A stretch of 46,505 nt of DNA from Lamprocystis purpurea DSM 4197 (lineage in GTDB: Bacteria > Pseudomonadota > Gammaproteobacteria > Chromatiales > Chromatiaceae). Made by a program: the position numbers and the translations under genes. The stretch is from positions 191,954-238,458 of the forward strand of contig NZ_KB902363.1 of NCBI RefSeq assembly GCF_000379525.1, given 5' to 3'. Shown here one piece after another: positions 9,953-19,343 of the stretch (position 1 is the stretch's first letter; each line of letters starts with the position of its first letter). A model generated the notes under the pieces. The model was not told the origin of the DNA and did no database searches. It saw only the letters and a list, made by a program, of their open reading frames with translations.

Positions 9953-10234
9953 CTACCGACCCGCGGCCTGGGCGACGGCGAGGTTCCAGAACGGGTTGGC
10001 GAAGAGGAGGATCATCGAGACCACAAAGCAGTAGATGGCGGTGGACTCGATCATCGCGAGCCCCACGAACAGGGTCCGGGTGATGGTGGCGGAGGCATCG
10101 GGCTGTTGCGCCAGCGCGGTCAGCGCGGTGGCGACCGCGCGGCCCTCCGCCAGGGCGGGCCCCATGGTGCCGAAGCCGGTGGTGAGACCGGCGATGACGA
10201 TCGACGCGACGGCAATGATGGTGAAGCTATCCAT
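9953..10234 (-). CDS. atpE: N-ATPase c subunit, with Na+-type ligand motif
   Basis: A 93-residue two-helix ring subunit. Helix 1 contains TGFGTMGPALAEGRAV with a Glu near residue 30. Helix 2 contains VGLAMIESTAIYCF with the ion-carrying Glu near 63, followed by Ser64, Thr65 and Tyr68. That ESTxxY pattern is the ligand set of Na+-binding c subunits. The polar loop is LAQQPDAS. I chose the ATG at 10,234 because GAGGACC precedes it and the length fits. A TTG at 10,267 overlapping the atpB stop would add 11 residues (SPLRINPRTT) not typical of the family. Ion specificity is inferred from the motif. Confidence 0.93.
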   Translation of the reverse strand: MDSFTIIAVASIVIAGLTTGFGTMGPALAEGRAVATALTALAQQPDASATITRTLFVGLAMIESTAIYCFVVSMILLFANPFWNLAVAQAAGR

Positions 10235-10263
10235 GGTGGTCCTCGGGTTGATTCGGAGTGGGC

Positions 10264-10962
10264 TCAAGTGCCGGGCGCCGGTTCCGACGGCGCCGGCTTG
10301 CGTGTACGGGTCGCCGCGGCGATGTAAACAGCGGCCAGGATGCTGAAGATATACGCCTGCACCATGCCGGTGAGAAGCCCCAGCGCCGTCATGAGAATCG
10401 GGAAGAGGAAGGGCGTGATGGTGAGCAGGATGGCAATGATCATCGCGCCGCTCATCATATTGCCGAACAGACGCACCGCCAGGGCCAGGGTCCGTGAGAC
10501 CTCGCTGATGAGGTTGAACGGCAGCATCATGAAGGTCGGCTCCATGTAGGATTTCAGATAGCCGCCCAGTCCCTGGTCGGCGATGCCGAAGGCGGGCACG
10601 GCCACCAGGACACAGAGCGCCAATGCCGTCGTGGTCGAGAGCGAACCCGTCGGCGGTTCATAGCCGGGGATGACCGTGGCCAGGGCCGCCGCGGCGACGA
10701 ACAGGAAGAGGGTGCCGAGAAAGCCGAGATACTGTCTCGGTTGGGGCAGCCCGACCTCCGCGATCTGCCGTTCGATGCCGGTGACGAGGATCTCAAGCAG
10801 GTTCTGCCGGCGCGAGCGGGTCAGTTCGGTGGACAGCTTGCGCGTGATGAGCTTGGAGCCGACGGCGAGCACGAACATCAAGCCCCAGGTGAAGGCAATG
10901 GTGGCATTGAGCTTGATGAACCCGTACTGCCAGAGGAGCGTCTCATCAGGGCTCAGGTGCAT
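10264..10962 (-). CDS. atpB: N-ATPase a subunit
   Basis: A 232-residue integral membrane subunit forming the stator half-channels. The key signature is VRLFGNMMSGAM near residues 163-174; Arg164 corresponds to the essential Arg of the a subunit that faces the c-ring. Other family segments are SRRQNLLEILVTGIERQI, YLGFLGTLFLFVA and YIFSILAAVYIAAA. The start overlaps the end of atpR by 17 nt, and the stop sits just before atpE. The length is typical of the N-ATPase a subunit. Confidence 0.93.
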   Translation of the reverse strand: MHLSPDETLLWQYGFIKLNATIAFTWGLMFVLAVGSKLITRKLSTELTRSRRQNLLEILVTGIERQIAEVGLPQPRQYLGFLGTLFLFVAAAALATVIPGYEPPTGSLSTTTALALCVLVAVPAFGIADQGLGGYLKSYMEPTFMMLPFNLISEVSRTLALAVRLFGNMMSGAMIIAILLTITPFLFPILMTALGLLTGMVQAYIFSILAAVYIAAATRTRKPAPSEPAPGT

Positions 10963-11263
10963 GGGTCGTCTCCTGCATGGCGGATGGTTCCTCGACCGGC
11001 GGGCCGGCGCGTCGCGTCACGAGCCAGCGCGCCGCGACAAAGCCGATGAGACACGCGAGCAGCCGTTCCCAATGACCGTCGCCGACCAGATAAAACCCGG
11101 TCAGCACGACACCGGTGCGCAGCACCAGGCTGCTCAGGAGCCACCGCACGGGCCGCGGGGACTGCAGGCCCTTGCGCAGCGTCCACCACAGACCGCCGAA
11201 AAAGACCGCCCCCAGCAGCAGCCCCGCGGCCGCCGCCAGCCCGAGCGCCAGCGGCTCATGCAT
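10946..11263 (-). CDS. atpR: N-ATPase accessory protein AtpR
   Basis: A 105-residue protein with three hydrophobic segments (ALGLAAAAGLLLGAVFFGGL, LLSSLVLRTGVVLTGFYLVG, RLLACLIGFVAARWLVTRR) and a Pro/Glu-rich tail. AtpR is found only in N-type ATPase operons, next to atpQ and before atpB, as here. The conserved Arg in the middle segment (LRTGV) is proposed in the family to help c-ring assembly or stability; I infer this from family knowledge. The gene overlaps atpQ by 8 nt and atpB by 17 nt. Confidence 0.85.
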   Translation of the reverse strand: MHEPLALGLAAAAGLLLGAVFFGGLWWTLRKGLQSPRPVRWLLSSLVLRTGVVLTGFYLVGDGHWERLLACLIGFVAARWLVTRRAGPPVEEPSAMQETTHAPEP

Positions 11264-11604
11264 CGCGCTCCTCCTGTTCTTCCTGTTCTTCCTGTTCTTC
11301 CCGCATGGCCCGCTCCTCTTTGGCCACCCAGTGCCAGGCGTTGAAGCAGCCGAGCGTCAGTCCGGCCACCAGGAGCGCCAGCGCCCAGGAGTGGGTGCCC
11401 GGAAACTGTTTGTCGATCCAGAGCCCAAGCGCCGCGCCGAGCAGTGTCGGCACGACCACCGACCAACCGATCAACCCCATCATGCCGAGGCCGAACCAAA
11501 CCCCCGGCGTCGGGTTGCGCTGCGCCTTGAGCTTACGCGCGGCCTTGGCGCCGACCGCGTCGGCGAGGTCCGGGCCGGTATGCGAGGTTCCACTGACGGG
11601 TTCG

Positions 11605-11612
<8 letters not shown>
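11256..11612 (-). CDS. atpQ: N-ATPase accessory protein AtpQ (AtpI/AtpZ-like)
   Basis: A 118-residue protein with two membrane helices (GLIGWSVVVPTLLGAALGLWI and ALALLVAGLTLGCFNAWHWV) after a charged N-terminus. WIDKQFPGTHSW between the helices is the typical AtpQ/AtpI-like loop. The C-terminus is an unusual acidic run made by repeated Glu-Glu-Gln (EEQEEQEEQEE), encoded by a 9-nt tandem repeat. The start overlaps the end of atpC by 8 nt. The protein is presumed to aid Fo assembly or Mg/Ca handling as proposed for AtpI/AtpZ, but its role is not established. Confidence 0.82.
11272..11301. repeat. 9-nt tandem repeat inside atpQ
   Basis: Three exact copies of TCCTGTTCT and a partial fourth. On the coding strand they encode the Glu-Glu-Gln run at the AtpQ C-terminus. 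The repeat is in frame, so slippage would change only the length of the acidic tail. Confidence 0.85.
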
Positions 11613-13522
<1,910 letters not shown>

Positions 13523-13528
13523 GGTGGA

Positions 13529-13534
13529 CTCCTT
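13529..13534 (-). promoter_or_regulatory. Strong ribosome binding site of the N-ATPase leader ORF
   Basis: AAGGAG on the minus strand, 6 nt before the ATG at 13,522. It is the strongest Shine-Dalgarno sequence at the head of the operon. It decides that the small ORF, not atpD, is the first translated frame. The promoter must lie in 13,535-13,790, where I see no confident -35/-10 pair and no gene. Confidence 0.7.
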
Positions 13535-13790
13535 AAAGACGTGGAGATCGGGTGGAATCGACCCGCCTGGGACCCGCGACGCGGTGGGGACCAGCCCCTG
13601 CGGCACCACTGTCAGCCTCCATCATCAGCATACTGGGCGGGACGACGCGCAGCCGTCTGTTCGCTGCCCAACACAGGGCACGCGGCATCCCGCAAACACG
13701 ATCGGGTCCAGGACTCGGATGGTTCGCCAACAAGCCCGCGCTATCTGCAAACCGCGTTGTCGGACCCCTTCCGCATCGGCGGGTTTGCCC

Positions 13791-14651
13791 TCAGGCCGGG
13801 AGCGCACTGACACGGACCGCCACGCTCAGCGATGGGTGCTGATCGGGCCGGCCCAGGTAGCTTCCCGCCACCGGCGGCACCGCCTCCGGATGGCGTGCCA
13901 CGGCGACCGCAATGTGGTGGTTGCCGGTGACCTCGCCGCTGGTGGAATCGAACCCCTTCCAACCGGCCCCAGGCAGGTAGACCTCGGCCCAGGCATGGGT
14001 CGCGGCGTTGCCGGTGTCGCTGCCGGGGGTGTGCAGATAGCCGCTGACGAAGCGGCTGGCGAGCCCCAGATGGCGGCAAGCATCCATGAAGAGAGCCGCA
14101 AAGTCGCGACAGGAACCGCTGTTGCACTCCAGCGTCTGTGCCGGTGGCTGGACGCCCGGTTCTTCCCGCATCTGGTACCGAAACCCGTCCGCGATGGCGT
14201 GGTTCATCTGGTCCAATAGCATGAAGGTCTCCATCGGCCGGAGCAGGCCCAGACCGTCCAGCCAGTGCGCGACGGCCGGCTGGTCATCCGGGTAGACCAT
14301 CTGGCGGAAGGGTGCGAGTTCGATCCCATCCTCCTGCGCATAGTCGAAGGGGTGGGTGACGGCATAGTCGTTCACCAGGAAATCGAAAGGGTTGTCCTCG
14401 TAGTGTTGAATGACCACGCTGCTGGCGATGTGTAACCGATCGGCAGGCTCGGTGAAGCCGACCATCGCAACCGAGTTGTCCAATACATCGCGTTTCCACT
14501 GCACGGTGTGGGCGGGAACGATCTCCAGGAGTGAGGATTCGATCCGAACGTTGTGGTTCTCCCGCGGGCGCAACAGCAACCGATGGGGCAGCAGCGATAC
14601 GGGGGTGGGGAACCGGTACTCGGTGACGTGGCTGATCTTGATGCGCCGCAT
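13791..14651 (-). CDS. Transglutaminase-like cysteine protease family protein
   Basis: 286 residues from the ATG at 14,651. It starts RRIKISHVTEYRFPTPVSLL, the usual N-terminal beta-domain of bacterial transglutaminase-like proteins. The core domain has CNSGSCRDFAALFMDACRHL with the catalytic Cys, ATHAWAEVYLPGAGW with the His and FDSTSG with the Asp. No signal peptide is seen, so it is probably cytoplasmic. The frame is open upstream to 14,852, but that part runs through a MITE-like repeat and lacks family similarity, so I reject it. It may be a protease, amidase or transferase; the substrate is unknown. Confidence 0.88.
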   Translation of the reverse strand: MRRIKISHVTEYRFPTPVSLLPHRLLLRPRENHNVRIESSLLEIVPAHTVQWKRDVLDNSVAMVGFTEPADRLHIASSVVIQHYEDNPFDFLVNDYAVTHPFDYAQEDGIELAPFRQMVYPDDQPAVAHWLDGLGLLRPMETFMLLDQMNHAIADGFRYQMREEPGVQPPAQTLECNSGSCRDFAALFMDACRHLGLASRFVSGYLHTPGSDTGNAATHAWAEVYLPGAGWKGFDSTSGEVTGNHHIAVAVARHPEAVPPVAGSYLGRPDQHPSLSVAVRVSALPA

Positions 14652-14787
14652 GGGGTATCGCTCTTCAGTTGAATCAATGCATGACCTGATAGTATCGATA
14701 TGGAGACCTCGACCTGATGCGCGCGGTCCGCAGAGAAACCAGATCAACCCATCGCCGACGAGGGCGCGCCGGCTCGTCCTGCGTCGG

Positions 14788-14909
14788 CCTCGATCAAAAT
14801 TCCGGCCACTTGGGCTCGCCGGATGCGTCGTCAGGCCATCCTGGCCTGACACCGTCAGGGCTGGAAGCCCTGACTACGCATGCCACTGGCCGGGATGACG
14901 ATCAAGGCC
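14788..14909. mobile_element. MITE-like element, copy 1
   Basis: One of three copies (also about 15,273-15,394 and 27,275-27,398) of a ~120-bp element. The ends form imperfect terminal inverted repeats (GATCAAxATTCCGGCC at one end, GGCCGGGATGACGATC at the other). Inside are two adjacent hairpins, CAGGCCATCCTGGCCTG and TCAGGGCTGGAAGCCCTGA. There is no coding capacity. The right terminal repeat of this copy contains the ATG of the small HMA-like gene that follows. Confidence 0.75.
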
Positions 14910-15095
14910 AGCGCCGCGGCGCGCGCGTCGCTGGAGGACGCCATGCGGGGCATCGACGGGGTGATCGCCCCCCGCTTCGGTGCGGGCACCGAGCACCTGC
15001 TGTTGATCGCCTTCAATGCCGACAAGACGCGTCCCGCCGACTTGTTGGCGGCCGTGCGGCAGTCCGGCCACCAGGCCCAGTTGGTGGGCCTCTGA
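14895..15095 (+). CDS. Small HMA-like (ferredoxin-fold) protein, start inside a MITE
   Basis: 66 residues from the ATG at 14,895. SLEDAMRGIDGVIAPRFGAG, then LLLIAFNADKTRPADLLAAV and QSGHQAQLVGL, follow the alpha-beta-beta-alpha-beta pattern of heavy-metal-associated domains. The first strand with the CxxC metal site is missing. The first five codons (MTIKA) come from the terminal repeat of MITE copy 1, so the native 5' end was probably replaced by the insertion. An alternative ATG at 14,880 also lies inside the element. I cannot tell whether the truncated product is functional. Confidence 0.5.
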   Translation: MTIKASAAARASLEDAMRGIDGVIAPRFGAGTEHLLLIAFNADKTRPADLLAAVRQSGHQAQLVGL

Positions 15096-15402
15096 CCGGG
15101 GCGCTCCTGCGCCTGTTTTTTAAACGATCGGTCCCGTCAGCGCCTTTAGGCAGGAATCATCCCATTTCCAAACGCCCGTCGCTGCGGTCTTCGCCGCGCG
15201 GGTGTGGACAGACTCGCGGTGCGGGATTCAATACGACCCACCAAGCAGGACGCTTTTGATCGGCACCGCGGTCCTTGATCAAGATTCCAGCCACTTGGGT
15301 TCGCCCGGTGCGTCGTTAGGCCATCCTGGCCTGACACCGTCAGGGCTGGAAGCCCTGACTACGCACGCCGCTGGCCGGGATTACGATCAAGGCCACTTCG
15401 CG
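15096..15402. other. Intergenic region containing MITE copy 2
   Basis: No gene is visible. Bases 15,096-15,272 show nothing recognisable, and 15,273-15,394 is the repeat listed separately. Confidence 0.5.
15273..15394. mobile_element. MITE-like element, copy 2
   Basis: Same element as at 14,788-14,909 and 27,275-27,398, in the same orientation. It starts CCTTGATCAAGATTCCAGCC and ends GGCCGGGATTACGATCAAGG plus CC. The two internal hairpins are intact. It ends 9 nt from the stop of the NTF2-like gene, so it may serve as its transcript end. Confidence 0.75.
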
Positions 15403-15819
15403 TCAGGCGGGTGGCTTGTTGCTGTTCCAGATGTCACGGAAGACCAGCCACTCGCCGTTGGTCTGCCGCTTGTAGATCAGGATCCCCTTGCAGTCCGAGT
15501 AAATTGGGTTCCCACCAGCGCGCGGAATATCGACCGCTGTATCGTGGCCCTGGTCGAAGCCGAAGTCACCGCACACCCAGTTCATCGTCACGACCTTGGT
15601 CCACTGGGTCTTGAACGTCGTGAAGTAGCCGTCGACCCATTTTCGAATGTTGTCATGACCGACGACAATCGCGTCATCCGGCTGCAGGATCATGGCGTCT
15701 TTGTCGTACATGGCCATCACCTGGTCGGTGTCGTTTGAATTGATCGCCGCTTCATAGGCCTGGTGGGCCCGCAAGAGGTCGGGATCCAACTGGGGAGGTG
15801 TCGGTGTCTTCTCGGTCAT
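15403..15819 (-). CDS. NTF2-like (SnoaL/DUF4440-type) protein
   Basis: 138 residues with the cone-shaped NTF2-like pattern. LLRAHQAYEAAINSNDTDQV is followed by MYDKDAMILQPDDAIVVGHD, a signature of the SnoaL/DUF4440 group where a helix pair precedes the first strand. The C-terminus, GILIYKRQTNGEWLVFRDIW, is the usual final beta-hairpin. No signal peptide is seen. Family members bind small ligands or catalyse diverse reactions, so no specific function can be given. It lies downstream of the cyclase gene on the same strand, separated by a repeat-rich 146-nt gap. Confidence 0.8.
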   Translation of the reverse strand: MTEKTPTPPQLDPDLLRAHQAYEAAINSNDTDQVMAMYDKDAMILQPDDAIVVGHDNIRKWVDGYFTTFKTQWTKVVTMNWVCGDFGFDQGHDTAVDIPRAGGNPIYSDCKGILIYKRQTNGEWLVFRDIWNSNKPPA

Positions 15820-15833
15820 TTTCCTGGTCCTCT

Positions 15834-15934
15834 GTCGTTGTCGTTGTCGTTGTCGTTGTCGAGGTCATCGTAGCGGCCCGAATTCTTTTGCACGCCAAAT
15901 TCCATCGCTTCTCCGATTACGACAACGACAACGA
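15834..15934. repeat. GTCGTT hexamer repeat able to form a long hairpin
   Basis: Four tandem GTCGTT units start at 15,834. A complementary CGACAACGACAACGA lies at 15,920-15,934, so RNA or single-stranded DNA from this gap can fold into a stem of about 15 bp. It sits between the cyclase stop (15,966) and the NTF2-like start (15,819). It may reduce readthrough between the two genes. No T-run follows, so it is not a classical terminator. Confidence 0.65.
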
Positions 15935-15965
15935 TTGTGTTTGCATTTCACTTGTTCTTGACTCG

Positions 15966-18900
15966 TTACGCCTGGGCCTTCCGCAGGGATGATGGACGCA
16001 GGCGTTCAAGCAGCGCACGGGCCTCCTCCAGGTCTTTCGTGACCGGGCTTGCGGCGAGCCGGAGCTGGATGGGTGCGAGCACGCCCCGCGCGGCCTCGTG
16101 TTTTCCCTGTTCCGCCAGAAGCCCTGCCAGCATCACCGCGGAGCGCAATTCCCAGGACTTGGTGCCCTGCCGACGCGCACAGTCGATGGCGGCGCGCAAG
16201 ATCTGCTCGGCCTCCAGGTCGCGGCCCAAGCGCATCATGAGCCAACCCTTGATGCGCAGGACTTCGGCCAGCCAGATCCGCTCCTGGTAGGCCGGGCGCT
16301 CAATTTGTTCGATGCACTCGTCAATGAGCCGCATGGCTTCGGCCAGGTCGCCCGCCTGGGCCAGCGCCTGCGCGAGGACCGATTTCAGATAGGGGATGCG
16401 CACCCCGCCACCGACGTTAGCCCAATCGGCGATGCCGCGCCGCAGCAGGGCTATGGCGTCTTGCGTAGGCCCCTGCTGGAGCTGGCCGATGCCGGTCGCC
16501 TGCGGAATAGAGACCTGGTTGAAGAAGGTCAGACCCTGTTCCTGCGCGAGGCGGTCAGCCAGGACGAGGCGCTCGAGCAAGCGTTCCGGCTCACGACCGT
16601 AGGCGAATAGGTAGGCGGTATAGGTCAAGGACCAAACGCGATTGAAGGCATGTCCGACAGCGCGCGCGTGCGCACAGCTTTCGTCGCTGACATCCATGGC
16701 CCGTTGATAGTCGCCCTGCATCCAGATCCATTGACACGAATACACCCCGACAAAGGTCTTCAGGTCATGACCTGCCAGTTGAATCCACTGCTCGGCGCGC
16801 TGTGGGTCATAGAGCGCCAGGACCCGGTCGGCGTGGGTCTGCGCCTCGCGCAACTGGCCGAGGAGGAAATGCGTCACCATGGCGGCGGCGGGGCCGAAGA
16901 TCTTCAGGTCCACATCGTCGGTTCCCGCTCCCTCGTCCAGTAAACGCTGTGCCAATGGCAGCGCATCGGCGATACGGCCCTGGGTAATGGTATTGGTCCA
17001 CATCCACCACAGACCGATGATGAGGCTTCGGGTGTTGCCTTGACTCGCGGCCAACTGCAGGATCCTCGCCGTGTTGGTGCCGATCGCTGCGCCGGCCCAT
17101 CCTCCCAAGCCGGCCCAGACCGCATTGAGTTGCTCACGAATCGTGAGTTCGAGTGCGTCGCGATCCCGCGTTTCGGGTTGTTGGCTCGTGAGGGTCAAGG
17201 CCTTCTGCAGGTGGGCGAGCGCCTCGTTCAGCGCCACGCGCTCGATGGCCAGGGCGCCGGCTTGGCGCCACAGTGGGATGGCGTTGTCGAGGTGACCCGC
17301 CTGGGTGTAGTGGTGCGCCGACAGCTCGGGACTATGGAGCGACTGGTCGGGATAGTTCGCCTCCAGGGTTTGCGCAATGCGGGCATGCAGGGTTTGGCGA
17401 CGGCTCTTGAGCAGGAGTTCATAGGCGGCATCCTGCACCAGCGCGTGTTTGAATGTATAGATCACATCAGACGGTGTCTCCCGGCGACTGATCAGCTCCG
17501 CCTCGACCAGCCGGTCGAGGGCATCGTCGAGTCGATCGGTCTCCCATGCCGCCACGCGGTAGAGCAGCGCGCGGGAGAACTCCCGGCCGATGCAGGCGCC
17601 GATTTGCGCGATCTCCTTGAACGGGGCTAGGCGGTCCAGGCGTGCCGCGAGCGAATCCCGCAGCGATGTCGGAATGGCCAGAGCGGGCAAAGGGGCCGCG
17701 AGCGTGTAGCGGTTCCCAGCCTCGCGTAACAGCCCCGATTCCAGCACCGACTTGGTCAGCTCTTCGACGAACAGCGGAATGCCATCGGTGTGGGAAATGA
17801 TCTCGTTCAGCACCTCGGGCGGAAGTTGTCGGCCCCCGGTCAGGACGCCCACGATCGCACTGATCGTGCTCGGTTGCAGTCGACCAAGCGCGAGGCTGGT
17901 CACATAGGGTAGACCCGCGAAGGGCAGGGAATAACCGGGGCGGTGGGTCGCCACCAACAGCACCGGCAACCGTGGCAGCCGAAGTACCAAGGCGTCGAGA
18001 AACGCCTGGCTGGTTGGGTCCATCCAATGCATGTCTTCGAGAAGGATCAGGACCGGCTGCCTGCTCGATAGTGCTTCGACTTGTCCGACCAGCGCCTCCA
18101 GCGTCTTCTCTTTCTGTCGCTGGGGCGAAACGTTGAGGGGGGGATAACGCTCAAGGGGCAGCGACAGCAGGTCGGCCATGAGCGGTGCGGCCTGGGCCAC
18201 GAGGTCCGCATCCCCCGCGAGCAGGGCTTCGAGTTTGTCGAGCTTTTGCTCGGAGCTGTCCTCACGGGCCAGGTTTGCCGCCAGCTCGAGCTGCGCGATG
18301 ATTGGGTGAAGCGCGGAATTGGTGAAATGGGGAGAGCACTGGTAGCGCAGTGCGGTATGCGCTTCCGCGAGACCCTGCCGCAGCGCGTGGCACAGACGGG
18401 ACTTCCCGATGCCCGCCTCACCGCTGATGAGGACCACCTGGCCGTTCCCTTCACGCGCACGTTCCCAGTGGCCGCGGAGCAGTGCCAGCTCGTCCTCGCG
18501 CCCGACCATGTCGGTCAGTTGCTTCCCGGCATGAGCGGCGTCGAAGCGCCCCGCCGTTTGGCAAACGGCGTCGACGCGCCAGACCGGGACCGGCTTGGCG
18601 AACCCTTTTAGGCTGTGCGTGCCAAGATCCGCCAGGGCAAAGAGATCGCCGATCAGGCATCGGGTTGCAGGGTCGATGACCACCTGGTCCGGCCCCGCCA
18701 GGCTCATCAAGCGGGCCGCAAGATTCGGCGCCTCCCCGACGGCCAGCTTCGACTCGCTGTTGTCGGCGCGGGACGCCTCTCCCACGACGACGGTGCCGGT
18801 GGTCAAGCCCACGCGGACCGAGAGCGGGGAGGCCGCCCGAATGGCGTTGACCGCCCGTACGATCTCGAGCCCCGAGCGCACCCCGCGCTCGGCCTGGTCC

Positions 18901-19343
18901 TCGTGAGCCCGCGGCCAGCCGAAGTAGATCAGTAGTCCGTCCCCCAGATATTGCGCCACGTGGCCGTCATAGCGTGCGACCACATCACCACAGGCCTTTC
19001 GATAGGTTTGGATGAGGTCCCGCAGTTCCTCGGGGTCGAGATGCGTGGAAAGGGCGGTGGATCCCACCAGATCGCAGAACATCACGGTCAACTGCCGCCG
19101 CTCGCCCACCGAGTCGATCGCTGGAGGCTGCTCGGCGTTCCCGCGCGGGAGGTCGTCTGAACGCTGCGGCGCCGCGATTGCCTTGAGTATCCGTTTGCGC
19201 GGACCGAATCCCAGGCCGAGTTCCTTGAGGTCCGACTCTGTCAGGATTTTCAAGGTCTTCAGGTCGACCTCGTGCTCGACCAAGAGCGTCTCGAACTCGC
19301 CAAGGTCATGCGCCCGCAGCCAGTCACCCAAGGCCTGCGTCAC
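15966..19343 (-). CDS. SAM-domain / class III nucleotide cyclase / AAA ATPase / TPR protein
   Basis: 1125 residues from the GTG at 19,343, which overlaps the flavoprotein stop (GTGA). Residues about 1-60 are a SAM-like helical domain (WLRAHDLGEFETLLVEHEVD). Residues about 82-260 are a class III cyclase domain: RRQLTVMFCDLVGSTALS with Asp91 and YLGDGLLIYFGWP with Asp135, the two metal-binding Asp. Residues from about 275 form an AAA/STAND ATPase with Walker A GEAGIGKS (near 308) and Walker B LILLEDMHWMD. The last ~450 residues are helical repeats of TPR type. The architecture is known in proteobacteria as a signalling or regulatory protein; the cyclic nucleotide made and the signal sensed are unknown. 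The frame is open up to 20,075, but that part is antisense-like filler over the flavoprotein and is rejected. Confidence 0.88.
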   Translation of the reverse strand: MTQALGDWLRAHDLGEFETLLVEHEVDLKTLKILTESDLKELGLGFGPRKRILKAIAAPQRSDDLPRGNAEQPPAIDSVGERRQLTVMFCDLVGSTALSTHLDPEELRDLIQTYRKACGDVVARYDGHVAQYLGDGLLIYFGWPRAHEDQAERGVRSGLEIVRAVNAIRAASPLSVRVGLTTGTVVVGEASRADNSESKLAVGEAPNLAARLMSLAGPDQVVIDPATRCLIGDLFALADLGTHSLKGFAKPVPVWRVDAVCQTAGRFDAAHAGKQLTDMVGREDELALLRGHWERAREGNGQVVLISGEAGIGKSRLCHALRQGLAEAHTALRYQCSPHFTNSALHPIIAQLELAANLAREDSSEQKLDKLEALLAGDADLVAQAAPLMADLLSLPLERYPPLNVSPQRQKEKTLEALVGQVEALSSRQPVLILLEDMHWMDPTSQAFLDALVLRLPRLPVLLVATHRPGYSLPFAGLPYVTSLALGRLQPSTISAIVGVLTGGRQLPPEVLNEIISHTDGIPLFVEELTKSVLESGLLREAGNRYTLAAPLPALAIPTSLRDSLAARLDRLAPFKEIAQIGACIGREFSRALLYRVAAWETDRLDDALDRLVEAELISRRETPSDVIYTFKHALVQDAAYELLLKSRRQTLHARIAQTLEANYPDQSLHSPELSAHHYTQAGHLDNAIPLWRQAGALAIERVALNEALAHLQKALTLTSQQPETRDRDALELTIREQLNAVWAGLGGWAGAAIGTNTARILQLAASQGNTRSLIIGLWWMWTNTITQGRIADALPLAQRLLDEGAGTDDVDLKIFGPAAAMVTHFLLGQLREAQTHADRVLALYDPQRAEQWIQLAGHDLKTFVGVYSCQWIWMQGDYQRAMDVSDESCAHARAVGHAFNRVWSLTYTAYLFAYGREPERLLERLVLADRLAQEQGLTFFNQVSIPQATGIGQLQQGPTQDAIALLRRGIADWANVGGGVRIPYLKSVLAQALAQAGDLAEAMRLIDECIEQIERPAYQERIWLAEVLRIKGWLMMRLGRDLEAEQILRAAIDCARRQGTKSWELRSAVMLAGLLAEQGKHEAARGVLAPIQLRLAASPVTKDLEEARALLERLRPSSLRKAQA

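Noticed and set aside
14652-14852. N-terminal extension of the transglutaminase-like protein
   Set aside because: The added residues come from MITE sequence and have no family similarity; the ATG at 14,651 starts the conserved domain.
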